A stretch of DNA of 64,000 nucleotides from Bugula neritina (lineage: Eukaryota > Bryozoa > Gymnolaemata > Cheilostomatida > Bugulidae), in contig OZ037767.1 in the NCBI GenBank assembly GCA_964035545.1, positions 28,563,628 through 28,627,627 of the forward strand, read 5' to 3'. The position numbers and the translations under genes are program-made. The notes below the pieces were generated by a model. It searched no databases, was not told the DNA's origin, and saw only the letters and a list, made by a program, of their open reading frames with translations. This document shows positions 38,497 through 49,919 of this stretch, piece after piece. Numbering within the stretch: position 1 is the first letter of the stretch; each line of letters starts with the position of its first letter.

Positions 38497-40661
38497 ATGC
38501 TGGATGCTAGACCTTCTACGACTAACTGGAGGTATCAAAGAAAAATGGACATCAAGCCTTCTGCTGAACTTAAAAAACGTCTTTTCAACGAGCCTCAATC
38601 TGGTGAAAACCTTCAATCGGATATTAATAACTTACTTGGGGAGATACAGCAGGCCGACCAGCTTCGTTGGAACTTTGATTTTACACGCAATGTTCCCCTA
38701 CCAGGCCGGTACAAATGGCAGCTTGTAAGCTCATCAAAGCATTTAGAAGAAATGAACAATAATGATGGCGGCTCCAAGACTCCCCAAACTCCTTCCAAAT
38801 CTAGATTTTCCAAACCTGAATCCAGTGTAGCAGCAAGCCCTAGCACACAGAGAATTATATCAGGTAAGAGAGCCCTCAATTTCTTTACGTCATACTGTTG
38901 AATGAAATCATTCAATTTTAATTTAATGCGGCCATAAATGCTGCTATTGTTGAAGCAACACCCTAACATACCAATATGGATATGCTGGATACTGATGGTA
39001 GTTAGTTATTTGTGCTGTTGAATTAGTATTACTATTAGGACGTCCAGGCACTTGAGTCTTGGAATTGAGTAAAACGTGTTAAGCTGTAAAAACCTCATCA
39101 AAACAGTGGACTAGCATGCTAATATTGGCTAATTGATGGGCTATATTAAAATAGTCATAATGTTAGTTAGATTGGCCATTGGTATAGCCTACCAATACCA
39201 TCATGGAAGTTTGAGAAGGAAGTCTCCAAAATAATATTGATAACTTTCAGTTTCCTCAATGCATATATTCATTTTCATTTAGTCTCTCAGTGTTGAAAAA
39301 GATATCCATTCGATCTTAAATTGTTTTGGAATTGAAAATAATATTCTACTCCTGTCAGCATTTCAATAAATGTAATGCATTGTCATCCATTTCAAGTTCA
39401 AACAATCTGGAAGTATAATATAGGCAGTAAACTCATTTATAAACTTATGAGTTATTTCACTTAACCTAGTCATACAGGATTTTTTTAAATTGCTATCATC
39501 TCATTAATGTTATCTGCATATATCATGAAAATATTTTTTCAGTATCTACAACTTTTCACAACAGAGTTAGTCCAAAAATCCACCAGCATAATATTCTGCC
39601 GAATATACTGAACTATTATATGCTGAAGTCATTTGATTAGTATTACTATTTAGCCAATATTAAAAATGTTTCCTTCAGTGGAAGTAGTCTGCAACTGTGG
39701 TGTGTTTGGCCTTGAAATTGAAATTGTTGATCAAGTATTGAATAAGTATTAAGTGATTAAAAGCCGCTCAATCTGCTAGCATTTCAGTTAGTCATGGTTG
39801 GTTACGACATATTTATTATCATATACAAATAACCACCTATTTGTTTCTAATGCCGGCTCTAATCTACACATTCAAATAGATTTGAATTTAGCGCAAATCA
39901 GTTTGTTTGTCTTCGACTATAATATTAGCACAGCATTATTTACTCGAGTAAACAACGCCCTATTCAACGTTTCCAAAGATGGCTTGGCACGTTGCCTGGA
40001 TTTGCGCTTGAATAGAACAATAGCCACAGCTTGGATTATCAACGAAATTATAGATTTGAATAATTATCATTCCCTAATCTGCCATTTTCATTGGAGGATG
40101 AAGGGAGCCCTTTTTATAGATATTTCAGACTCACAGGTGGTTTTGGTTATCTGTTTTCTCACCCGGAGTGTTGCAACTGCTGTCTACATAAAACTAGGTG
40201 TGTGTAGTATTTGTAACCAAGTAGTATTTGTAACATATAGTTATACAGAGCACACAACTGGTAAAGTGATTACATAACAAAGTGTGTCATTGACTTGCTC
40301 CTAGCCTGCATTATGTAACCACCATAGATAGGTTTTACTGATGGTTAGTATTGGTCTATCAGTCTGGCAGGAATGATTGTTTACTAGCCACTACCCGCCA
40401 TAATCTGGTTAGTTTTCGAACCCATGACAGAATACCCACTGGCTTTTGTTTGTAGAATTTTTCCCTCTGAAGAAAAGAAGCTCGCCTTCCACACACGGTG
40501 ATGAAATAAAAGTGAAGAGGGCGAGAGTTTCATCACCCCTCCTTCGGAATCACGAAGCTAAGCCAACCGTGTCCAGGGCGTTGTCGGGCACATTCAGGCC
40601 CATAAAGTCGTTGAGTTTCGAGAATGACGGAGCAGACTGTGATATCTACGAATCTATTTAA
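38497..40661 (+). CDS. CDKN1: CIP/KIP cyclin-dependent kinase inhibitor (p21/p27/Dacapo family) with PIP box
   Basis: Two exons, 38497-38863 and 40456-40661, join in phase 1 to give 190 residues (human p27 has 198). Members bind cyclin-CDK complexes in the nucleus and arrest the cell cycle. The CDI domain covers residues 25-77: cyclin-docking KRLF (27-30), a linker helix (SDINNLLGEIQQADQ), then RWNFDF (57-62) and GRYKWQLV, as in p27 WNFDF and YEWQEV. The Phe-Tyr-Tyr segment that plugs the CDK ATP site in p27 is not found after it. TPSK at 98-101 is a full CDK phosphorylation consensus. QRIISEFF (118-125) is a perfect PCNA-interacting PIP box formed across the exon junction, followed by bipartite basic NLS-like KKR (128-130) and KVKRAR (141-146). 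An alternative start is Met17 (38545). Confidence 0.93.
38864..40455 (+). other. CDKN1 intron
   Basis: 1.6 kb intron, donor gtaagag, acceptor tttgtttgtag. It contains a 159-codon plus-strand frame (39798-40277) without an ATG start, protein similarity or codon bias that I can recognise, so it is not called as a gene. A short inverted agcgcaaatc pair is seen near 39889 and 40000. Confidence 0.6.
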
Positions 40662-40761
40662 TGCCTACAGTGAGTATTAAATAACTTGTACTTGAGAGGT
40701 ACATGGTGCATATTCCCTAATATACTCAAAGCATCATAACCCTTAATGCTGCCCTCACCAA

Positions 40762-40857
40762 CAATGAGGACTTTAGCGGCAGCGCTAGAAGACGGCATGC
40801 AGTAATCGCATTTCTGTGGTTGAAGGTTGCCTGCACAATAACCACAAATCATGCTTT
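40762..40857 (-). other. Exon-like antisense frame with a CxxC-x8-CxxC motif
   Basis: On the minus strand an acceptor-like gtgtttag is followed by a frame reading ESMICGYCAGNLQPQKCDYC, then a donor-like gtgagg. Two CxxC pairs eight residues apart look like a zinc ribbon. No partner exons were found, and the frame would continue into antisense of CDKN1 exon 2. It may be a chance frame, a relic or an exon of an unrecognised gene. Confidence 0.15.
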
Positions 40858-40861
40858 CTAC

Positions 40862-43137
40862 TCTAAACACAAACTAATGATCAATAATCATAATAATATT
40901 TGCTGACTAGTTTACTATAGCAGCTGCCAGTGGTTTACTCCAGTCAATAGTAACTAATGTAATCAATAGTTTGTGTAGGCTGCCTGGCTGGGGTTAGTAG
41001 TTAGTAGCCGTGAATTAGGTCAGCGGGCATGCTGACCTCACTTTGATAGACTTTCCATTATATCAGATTGAATTACAACTGACTGTATAATTATTACCAT
41101 AACCTGCGAAGGCTGCATTGCAGCTATCAAAATACACGTAACTGTAGTAACAGCATGCCTAGTGGATACTCTGTCTGCATTTAGATGAATTCATATTTAT
41201 TATATCTTTATTTGCCATCTCTAACGGAACAATTTGAATATAAACCAGTTGGAGGCAGCTGCCTGCTTAATTATACAATCAAGTTTAGCTCGGGTTCCCA
41301 TTGGCTAATGCCACTCTAAGTTGCACATGCTCAGGGGGTGTGTTTATAAATTCAAACAGCCCTCCAATTTGACATAGCATAGTTTCTCGCGTCTGTTTTG
41401 ATTTTTATTGTACTTGATGCTTAGCATATCATAGGGCTCATGTTAGCTTTCAATCCTATAGCAAACAGAAGCTCCTAGATTGTGAGTCTTTTGTTTGAAT
41501 CTAACCGAATGGCTTCAATTATTTGAAATTGAAAGGGCCGCTCTCTTTGTGCACTGTTTGAAATAGATGCAACTTTACAACCCTGTGCTATAACAGAGGC
41601 ATCTAAACTAATACAGCCTCTGAGAATAATTAAAACAACATTTGCATTAGCCGAGCCTTTCAATATAATGGATACCTGTGCATGTAATCAAAGATTAGAT
41701 ATTAGAGCTGACCCAGTTTATAATTGGCCTTTTGTTGCTCTTATCTGCATGCCTTTAGTCATGCATACCCAGAATTTCTAAGCAAAAGCGTAGTGACCTA
41801 GAAAACATTTGGGTTATGCTGGCTGAGCCAACACATGCTGATGTAAGGCTGGTAGTAAGATAATAGGAGCTTATCTGGTATTTACGGGCTGTTATATCGC
41901 ATAGGTAAACTCTACACTCAAGATAAATATATAGATGCAGCATAAGCCAGCGTCATATTGAGTAGATAGTCTATTGAGAGCTATCAGGTGTTCCACATTA
42001 CCAACCAACCAGAAGTGGGTCGGCTGTTTAAAAAATGACAGTTATGTTATTATATCAAACCACAATTTTATTTTTAGCTCGGGTGATTGCCAACTAATAT
42101 TATTGTAACTAATAAATTATTCTTTTCCTTGTAGGCTAAGAGGTGAGAGATGTTACTGGCAATGCTTTACAACTAGTCATGGTGGTTCACGTGCAATCCA
42201 AGTTCTTGCAGAAGTGCCGAGTTTTGATCTTGATTTTCTGTTCAGCTTACTCTGCTGCATTATTTTTAATTTTCATTATTAATATTTAAAATATTAACAT
42301 TTTAATTTTAGCGATATTTTAAAAGCGGATTTTTGCTACTGTACTTCAAATATCAAGAAGTGTGATAACAAAATAGGCATTGTTTTTTATTTGGCTATAT
42401 TGTCAGCAGTGGCTAGATTTAATGGTGTAATTGTTGTCTAATGTTGTTAATCATGTATATTGCCCTTATTTTTATATGCTGATCTCATTTTTGCGTATTC
42501 TGGTTAGTATATCGTTTTTTTATATGCATGTATGTAGTCTCTTATTTATTATAGTGTGTAGATATAATTATTGACAATAATTTAATTACTAAATAAATAT
42601 TATTTAATTTTTACTCCTAAGCTAGCTGCTTTTAGCAAATCTAGCCTGTAAATAATTTAAGCAAGGCTTGCGTTTCTATAGGTTGTTCCATTTTACGGAC
42701 ATCATTATGTTAAACATGACTTCTACATTTTAATGCTTCTAAAGCTATTATGTTCTCTGTATTTAATATTTAAGTGTCAAATGTTCTTGATTTTGTGAAA
42801 TATATTTGAATATGAAAGTAATTACAATACAATTGTTAAGAAAGCACACTTCTACCTTGTTCATGATATTAGTTAGCTAGTACTTATGTCTCAAGCATGA
42901 TATGACACCAGAAAACTTCAAGTTAGCACAGCATAAGAAAGAAAACGTTACACTAAATTTATAGCAACATCTTGTAAATTTATTTATTTTGTCAACTTTT
43001 TTAGTGCAGAAAAAAAAACCACAGCAATTTTACAATATCGAAAGTTTAAAAAACTAACTAGTTTAACAAAAAAGTTAATGGCTTTTGGCATAAAATAATC
43101 AATTGAAGATTTTGGAAGAAATAATCTAATTAGCAGT
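40862..43137. other. Intergenic between convergent CDKN1 and MTCH-like genes
   Basis: About 2.3 kb. No protein-like exon, RNA gene or tandem array recognised. Short frames at 41475-41943 on the minus strand look random. Confidence 0.45.
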
Positions 43138-43143
43138 TTTATT
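43138..43143 (-). terminator. Poly(A) signal of the MTCH-like gene
   Basis: AATAAA on the minus strand, 54 bases after the stop codon at 43197-43199. Confidence 0.6.
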
Positions 43144-43196
43144 GATTCAAAAACCATAAATCAGATGCAGAACTATTATTAGGCTTCTCTGAGCTC

Positions 43197-46100
43197 TTAA
43201 AAAGCCTTCCTGTAGAACATATTCTGGCCCCTGTACTGTTGTCCCTAAAATGACAATTATTTATATCAACAGTGAGAATTACGAATTGGCAAGGTTCCCA
43301 TTTTGAGATAAGCATTTCCTGTATAAAAATGGCAGTAATATATGAGGAATGATACAGCAGCATTCTTCTAGCAACCTATTAGCATGCATAGTGAAGGACC
43401 TGGTGAAAAGTACACAACACAGCAAACAGTACATGGGCTTTTCCAAAATAAATATACATTTAAAAAAAATAGAGCTTGGCTATGAATTAAAATAACACCA
43501 TGCATACTCAGATTTTTATTCAAAATTAGCAACATAGTTCAAGAGGCTGGTTCTTTATCAAGGTTGCCTCAGTGAGCTGTAAGTACTACCAGTCAGTGTA
43601 CTGTGAGTACTACCAGTCAGTGTACTGTGAGTACTACCAGTAGTGTACTGTGAGTACTACCAGTCAGTGTACTGTGAGTACTACCAGTCAGTTTACTGTG
43701 AGTACTACCAGTAGTGTACTGTGAGTATTACCAGTCAGTGCACTGTGAGTACTACCAGTCAGTGCACTAAGCTGATAGATCATGCCATATTGTCTTCCAA
43801 CTCAAGAACATTAGATTTAAGTACCCTCCTCTCAAATTTAGAACATTCTAATCTCTCAATACATCTAGAAAGCTCTTTCAAACAGAACAGACATGGGAAC
43901 AGGTTTTGGAATATCCAGAAGTTTTGCAGACTATCAGGAGACTTTCAACAACTCCAGACTTGCCAACATGAAAGCAACGAGCTAAATAAACATTCCAACA
44001 TTTACAAATATCTCCTTCTTAATGAACATCAAGACACACCGACAGTCTAGAAGACAAGTTCAGAAATCCTGAAGTGTTACACCATCTTAATGAAACTTTA
44101 GAATTCACAGAGTTATCCCTTTTATTAGTTTTACAAATTTATATGGAGCAAGGAAGACAACTCCCAAAACATAAATCTATAATAATTACATAATTTGCTA
44201 TACGGTAATTTATGCAAACCTGTTGAACATTTCGCACAGCCCCAGCCCTGATGAGAAGAATTTTTTAAATGCAGAAAAGCTGAGATATAATATTTGCTAA
44301 TGATTTGTCTGGAGTTAAGCATCTACATTAAAAAATGTAAACTTAACACATTTTCTATTGTATTATTGATGACCTGAAATTTGGCTTTTTTACATCTTCG
44401 GGCACTAGTAGTGTACGAAGATCTCCATTCACACTGCCAAAAGTCTACATATTTTTATAAAACATTACAGGAAAATACAACCTGTCTTGAATAGCCTGCT
44501 ACCTATGCTAGAAATTAATGCCCTACAGCTATCAACTCAAGAGGAAATAACTCCAAATACTGAATGAGCAGATGAACTGAGTAAAACGAACTAACAACCA
44601 ACACAAACAGCAAACACAAACAGTGTAAAGCCATCATAGAATTGGCAGTTACGTACCAAATCACACAATTTGTTATAATGACGACGCCAGCTCACACATA
44701 ATGGAATGTCATTTGGTGGTTCAATTCTACAAGATTTAAGCACAAACATACAGGCATACTTGTATAAGAAGTTGAGTGCTAGAAACATACCATGACAGTT
44801 AATTGGTGATACACACCACGCCAAGTGGGACAAACTGGAATATTTAGCTTCAACCTAAAAATACCAGATAAATATAGAAAACATAAAAACAGCATGTTTA
44901 GTGGAAATACAATTATGTATCTTCGGTAATTCAAGAATACAATACTAAATTTGTGAACCAAATACCATGTTAGTCCCTCGTCAAATTCAATACTTCAAAG
45001 GCTGGTAACAGAGTCGCATAACTACTCAGCAAGCTTGCCTTGTACTGAAGCTTTTAGTGAGAGAATTGATACAGGAATATACAATTTAAGCATTGAGGTC
45101 TAAAATGGGGGAGGGAGGGGGAGTTTAATACAATAAACAAGAGAGAGAAATATTGGAGTCACATACCTGCGGCAAGAAGCAGAAGTGACTACAGACGCCA
45201 GTTGTAGTGGGTACACCAGACTGATCATGTACAGCTGCAACACAACACATTATGCAACTAACTACAGCAGTCAGTAGAGAGTATAATAGTCTAATGCTAA
45301 TGGCAACAGGAAATTGTTGGCCTTTTAACCAAGTAATGTTCTGTTAACCTTGAACATAAAAGTTTTTTTCATTGAAGATAAAAAACTAATAGAATAAAAT
45401 AAAAAACACAAATAGCATAATACCTCTACAAGCAACAGTTTGGTGAGAATTGGTGGCAGGTGAAACTAAAGTAAGAAGAAATGAGAGATTAACCAATCAG
45501 GAGCGGTTTTACAATGAGTCTATGGTGTGGTAGGAGAAAAGATTGGAATATGACTGGAAAGACTAAATGGTTGACAATTTAGGAACTTAGAATATTAAAA
45601 GGTTACATGGGTGGCATATATTTTATGAAAATTAAAAAACTGAAAGTAGAAGAGAAAGAAACACACTATGTATACAGTATGTAAAAATTAAAGACTTTTG
45701 CCGAATAAACAAGGAGTTACTTTCTCCTGAAAGACAACTGCAAGCAGCAACTGGTACTGAAGAGAGAGTAGAAGATACACACCTGCACCAGAGAAGTGTA
45801 GTTAGAGCTGCTCTCCTGAAATATACATTATAAGGTACAGAATTAAAGTAGCTTTAATCATCCACTAACAATATCACATAATCTCAGGGAGACAAACTAG
45901 GCATGTGTTTACATTAGCAACTAACATTCAATATATTTTATAACAAACACCAAGTTATAGAGTCTGAATCACACAACAGCTACTTTATCAGACCATAACT
46001 AAACTGAATGGAGTAACAGGAAAACAGCATGTGAACTAGATTGTTCAGACAGAGCAGTTACGTTAGAATAACTTACAAGTGCTTCTTCATTCAGTCCCAA

Positions 46101-49100
46101 ACTTTCCATCATTCTGTAGAGAAGGTACATGGTGGTTCCTGAGAGAGCAATAGTGCCTGCTTCAGCCACCATCCTTGGCACTAGCCCACTGTAATACAGA
46201 GAGAATGAGAAGGATAGGGGGTACTAACCCACTGTAAAACAGAGAGGATGTGAAGAGTACTAAACCACTGTAATACAGAAAGACACTAGGCATGCTTTCT
46301 ACTACTAAAAATTACGAGAGGCTTTTGTGTAATTCAATTTTATCAGAGAAGCAGAGAAAAAGGGTTTTTATCTATAGTCAACGAAGCAAACTGCATAAAT
46401 TCTATAATTTCAAACTCTGGCAATCCTAAATGATCATTGGCGATACCAGGAAGGGCATTTAATTAAAACATTTCCTGTGCTAACATATCTCCAATGTGAC
46501 ACTATTTTCTAACCCACAAGAAATTCTGACACGAGATTCTTACTAAGATAAACAAAAAGTTTCATAAAGTCAACGCAATAAATTAACCACCAGGGTTCTA
46601 ATCTTTAATAATATATCAAGTGTAAAGTCGTATTGTAACAAATTAGAACTTTGAAACTTAACTAGAGGGAAAAAGCACTGAAAGATGTGGCTCAGTTATA
46701 GCGTTGTCAACTGAATCACTCTGTTTTCTTAATTTATGTAAAAACTCCATTACCCCTCTCTCTCACAATGTGTAGTATTTACTGTATATTATGATACAAG
46801 CTGAACTTTACTTTTACCTGAAGAAACCAGAAAATCCTTCCGTTTGGTAGATTTCTTTAATGGTACTAAATAAACCGGAGTAGACTTGGTCTTCGCTGGC
46901 TATTGAACAAATCATTCTCACCATAACCACTAGAAAAATTTCAAGCCCAGTTAGCATCAACACAAAGACAGGTAAAACTTAACCTAAAATAATCACACCC
47001 TGTAAAATAATTATTGAAATAAAAATGACTTGAAGACACTAATTAAAAAAGATTTTTGCTACACAGAAGAGTTTATCTCTTGCATCACTGAATGTATGGG
47101 GGTTTTGGGTGCGATTTTAACCAAAGATTTTAATGTGTGTGAGTGAGCAAATGTGTGCGTGAGTGCATGTAATAAGATGTTACCTTGCAAGGGTTGGGTG
47201 ACCACAACTCCAACAGTCTTAGCAGCACACTCTACAGTCATCTACAAAGGTACTACTGTACACTAGAGCACGACACAAGAAATAAATGAGTACAAAAAAT
47301 TACACAACATAATAAAACATAAAAGACAGAAAGTCAAAACGTGAGTATAAAAGAGAATTTACTAGACAGGAAGTGACGTGAATAATACACGACTCACGTC
47401 ATATATGGTGCTGGCAAGGCCCTTACTTCTCACGGACTTGTCACCATCACCTGACCGATCTGGAATGGCTGCTTTTATTTTCTACAATTATGAAAAACCT
47501 TTTCAGCTGCAAATAAAATCTTGTACATCATGTCTAGCTATAGCAAAGCAAAACATCTTTACATACATACACTATAAGTAAAATATATACGCAGTAAGTA
47601 CAATATATAATATACACTTAGTAAGTATAATATATACCTAGTAAGTATAATATATAATATAGACTCAGTAATTATAATATAATTATATAATATGCGCTCA
47701 GTAAGTATAATATATACGTAATATACACTCAGTAAGTATAATATATACGTAATATACACTGTATGTACACTCACGGCACAGAGAGCATCTTCTATAGCAG
47801 TGCTTGTTAAAGAACTGACAATCCTAGGAGTAAGTCCAGTGAACAAAACAGTGAAGCCGTCTCTTTTCCTCAAGAAATTTGCTGCAATAAGAACACAACT
47901 ATGGCAAACTTTGCAGAATTGGCTCCTGCAGATTGGGCAAACTATTCTCAAGGTGTTTCCGTTACGATTTCACATACAAATTTTTTAATTACAGCAAATA
48001 ATTTTCAGTAGAAAAATTTCATTCTAACTGAATTAAATTTACTTTCAACTGAAACAACCTTAATACCAATCTGTTGCTCTGTTTTACTCTATTTTTGTTT
48101 AATGCCATAACAAAGACCTGTTAAATTGAGAATTGATTGAAAAATCTTACATATGCTCAAAACAGTTGGTGTTTTATCAAGACGCAAGTGAATGAAAAAC
48201 TCAAACTAACACGCTTATAAAAAATAAGGAGTGCATGGAAATATTAGTTTGCGCGTTGACAGATAAGTATTGAAACAGGTTCATGCCGGACTATTATAGA
48301 GTTAATTAGTTCAACTGCTGGCTTCCACTGACAATGTTTTGATATTTTAATCCATCATTTATTTATACACAATTATAACTCTTTTTAAGATTGTAAAAGT
48401 CCATTCAGCATTTTCATAGGCAGAATGCCTTGCAAGCTAATTACACCAATTAAGTAACAAACAGACCCAAAAAATTGTAACCAGCTAGACCATAAAAACC
48501 TGGCCGTCCATGTTGGGAACCTGGTTACCAGCAGACAGGTGATGTCATGATGCTCATTGATAATATAAAGAGCTTTTAAAAAATATTAAAAAATCACATG
48601 TAAATAATTTTTTAATTGCAATTTTGCCAATTGTTAAACGTGAGTGTACATAGAGCAGTACCTGTTTATAATGCTCACCAGCAAACTACAATTTATATAA
48701 TGATAACAACAAGGAAGTCTTATATAATTCCTAGCGGGCATATGGTGTTTTTTAATAAAACATATTTCTTTTTTTCGATGAAGTCTACCAATTTTCCACA
48801 ATGCAGTCTTTTCAAGTCTATAACACAACTTGAAATAATAATTACAACACAAAAAGTATATATTTGAACCACGCTCAGCCACTAACACCTATTATATCTT
48901 ATGAGCTCTTTTCCTTAAATGATACAAGTTTGAAAGCTTTTTTCAAAAGAAAAAATAAATGATCATGATGACACAGTAAGATTTCCATTGCAAAACTCAC
49001 CATAAGAAAGCAGATTAGGGTAATATCTCCCAGGTGTTCTTGTCCACAAAGATGGCCCAATAGTAGCAGGTTGTGGTTCATATCCTACCTAAACATTTAT

Positions 49101-49919
49101 TAACTAGTTACTTATTGCCATCAAAATTCAATAACAGTCTAAGTGAGAAAAGAAAAGGCCTACTTGCATAATCATTTTTTTAATAAGTTTTAAGCTTATC
49201 GCAAATTGAATATCATAATATTTATTAAATATAACAATATGAATATATCTTATTTTAGTTAAACTCAAAGTGATTGATGCAGGTGTTCATGAAAAATCAG
49301 TATCATGGAGAATTGGGTTAAATTAAATGACTGTTATTGATTGCAGTGCTACTGATTGTTCATGGACATCTATTGTTCATATCATCAGTCTTTAATCGCA
49401 TTGAGTTTGGTTAAAAGCGAAACATTATGAACAATATATGTTTATATATATAACTTATAAGATTAAGTTTACTTGAAAAAAAACTTTTACTATTACTTAG
49501 TTTCATTTAAACTAAATGCCAAAAAGACTGATAGTGATTTTAATGTGAGTGTGACTCATTATCATAGTACTCATAATTATTAATTACCCAGCACAAATGT
49601 TTAGAATTTCAGGCATTTTTAATTTTTACAAATATATCAAAAGGCTACAAGACACAAATTGAAGTAGTACTAGTAGTACTAGTACAACTACATAATCATA
49701 TATTTATAACATTAATATGCAAACAATACAAGTGCATTAAAAGTATTTAATTAAATTTCTCACTTGTGCTAAGGTTCTGACAACTGTCATGGGATAAAAA
49801 GCTGTTACACCAACAATGCCTAAGACGGGTCGCGCACTATTAGGCACCTCTGGGGCTGTACTACTGCTTTTCTTAGCAAAACCACCTTGTTCCATAGGCC
49901 TTGAAGTTGGTGCAGGCAT
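43197..49919 (-). CDS. MTCH2: Mitochondrial carrier homologue (MTCH1/MTCH2 family)
   Basis: Twelve-exon transcript on the minus strand, all junctions in phase: 49919-49764, 49088-49001, 47881-47775, 47481-47398, 47241-47184, 46929-46818, 46188-46077, 45815-45783, 45465-45424, 45234-45167, then one of two alternatives (44854-44791 or 44726-44657), then 43244-43197. This gives 323 or 325 residues. MTCH proteins are outer-mitochondrial-membrane relatives of SLC25 carriers; MTCH2 acts as an insertase for alpha-helical membrane proteins and binds tBID. Diagnostic strings: YPMTVVRTLAQVGYEPQPAT (human QVGYEPLPPT), LFTGLTPRIV (human LFTGLTPRL), GFFSGLVPRMV (human GFFAGLVPRL) and the end YRGQNMFYRKAF. 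Carrier-like Px[ILM] repeats appear three times (YPMTV, TQPLQ, VYPLQ) but without the acidic residue of true transporters. MTCH1 cannot be excluded. Divergent from vigilin. Confidence 0.93.
43577..43770 (+). repeat. 21-24-bp minisatellite in the last MTCH intron, about 8 copies
   Basis: Units of gtgagtactaccagtcagtgtact with some copies shortened by loss of tcag. Lies between exon 11b and the terminal exon. Confidence 0.9.
44657..44726 (-). other. MTCH alternative exon 11b
   Basis: 70 nt, acceptor cttgtag, donor gtacgt. Same entry phase (AG|A, Arg) and exit phase as exon 11a. Encodes IEPPNDIPLCVSWRRHYNKL then CDL. It shares the pattern I-P-x-C-x-x-W-R-x-x-Y-x-x-L with 11a, indicating a tandem exon duplication. 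Confidence 0.75.
44791..44854 (-). other. MTCH alternative exon 11a
   Basis: 64 nt, acceptor tatttttag, donor gtatgt. Enters completing an Arg codon (AG|G) and leaves in phase 0. Encodes LKLNIPVCPTWRGVYHQLTV and a final Met, equivalent to the YTSWIDCWCML region of human MTCH2. Confidence 0.8.
47578..47770 (+). repeat. Tandem array of cagtaagtataatata units in MTCH intron 3
   Basis: Repeated cactcagtaagtataatatata-type units of variable length (about 20-31 bp) fill most of the 293-bp intron between exons 47881-47775 and 47481-47398. Frames on the minus strand over it are artefacts. Confidence 0.85.
47882..49000 (-). other. MTCH intron 2, no other feature seen
   Basis: 1.1 kb AT-rich intron; overlapping short frames on both strands near 48616-48888 are antisense to each other and show no protein similarity. 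Confidence 0.55.

Noticed and set aside
39798-40277. 159-codon plus-strand open frame in the CDKN1 intron
   Set aside because: Starts at TTG, has no recognisable domain, and sits wholly in an intron with good splice sites; the residue make-up looks like translated AT-rich DNA.
40380-40460. tRNA-like ggttcgaaaac on the minus strand
   Set aside because: No A-box and no cloverleaf could be formed around the B-box-like string.
47559-47951. 130-codon minus-strand frame
   Set aside because: Its first half is the genuine MTCH exon 47881-47775; the rest is read-through into an intronic tandem repeat.
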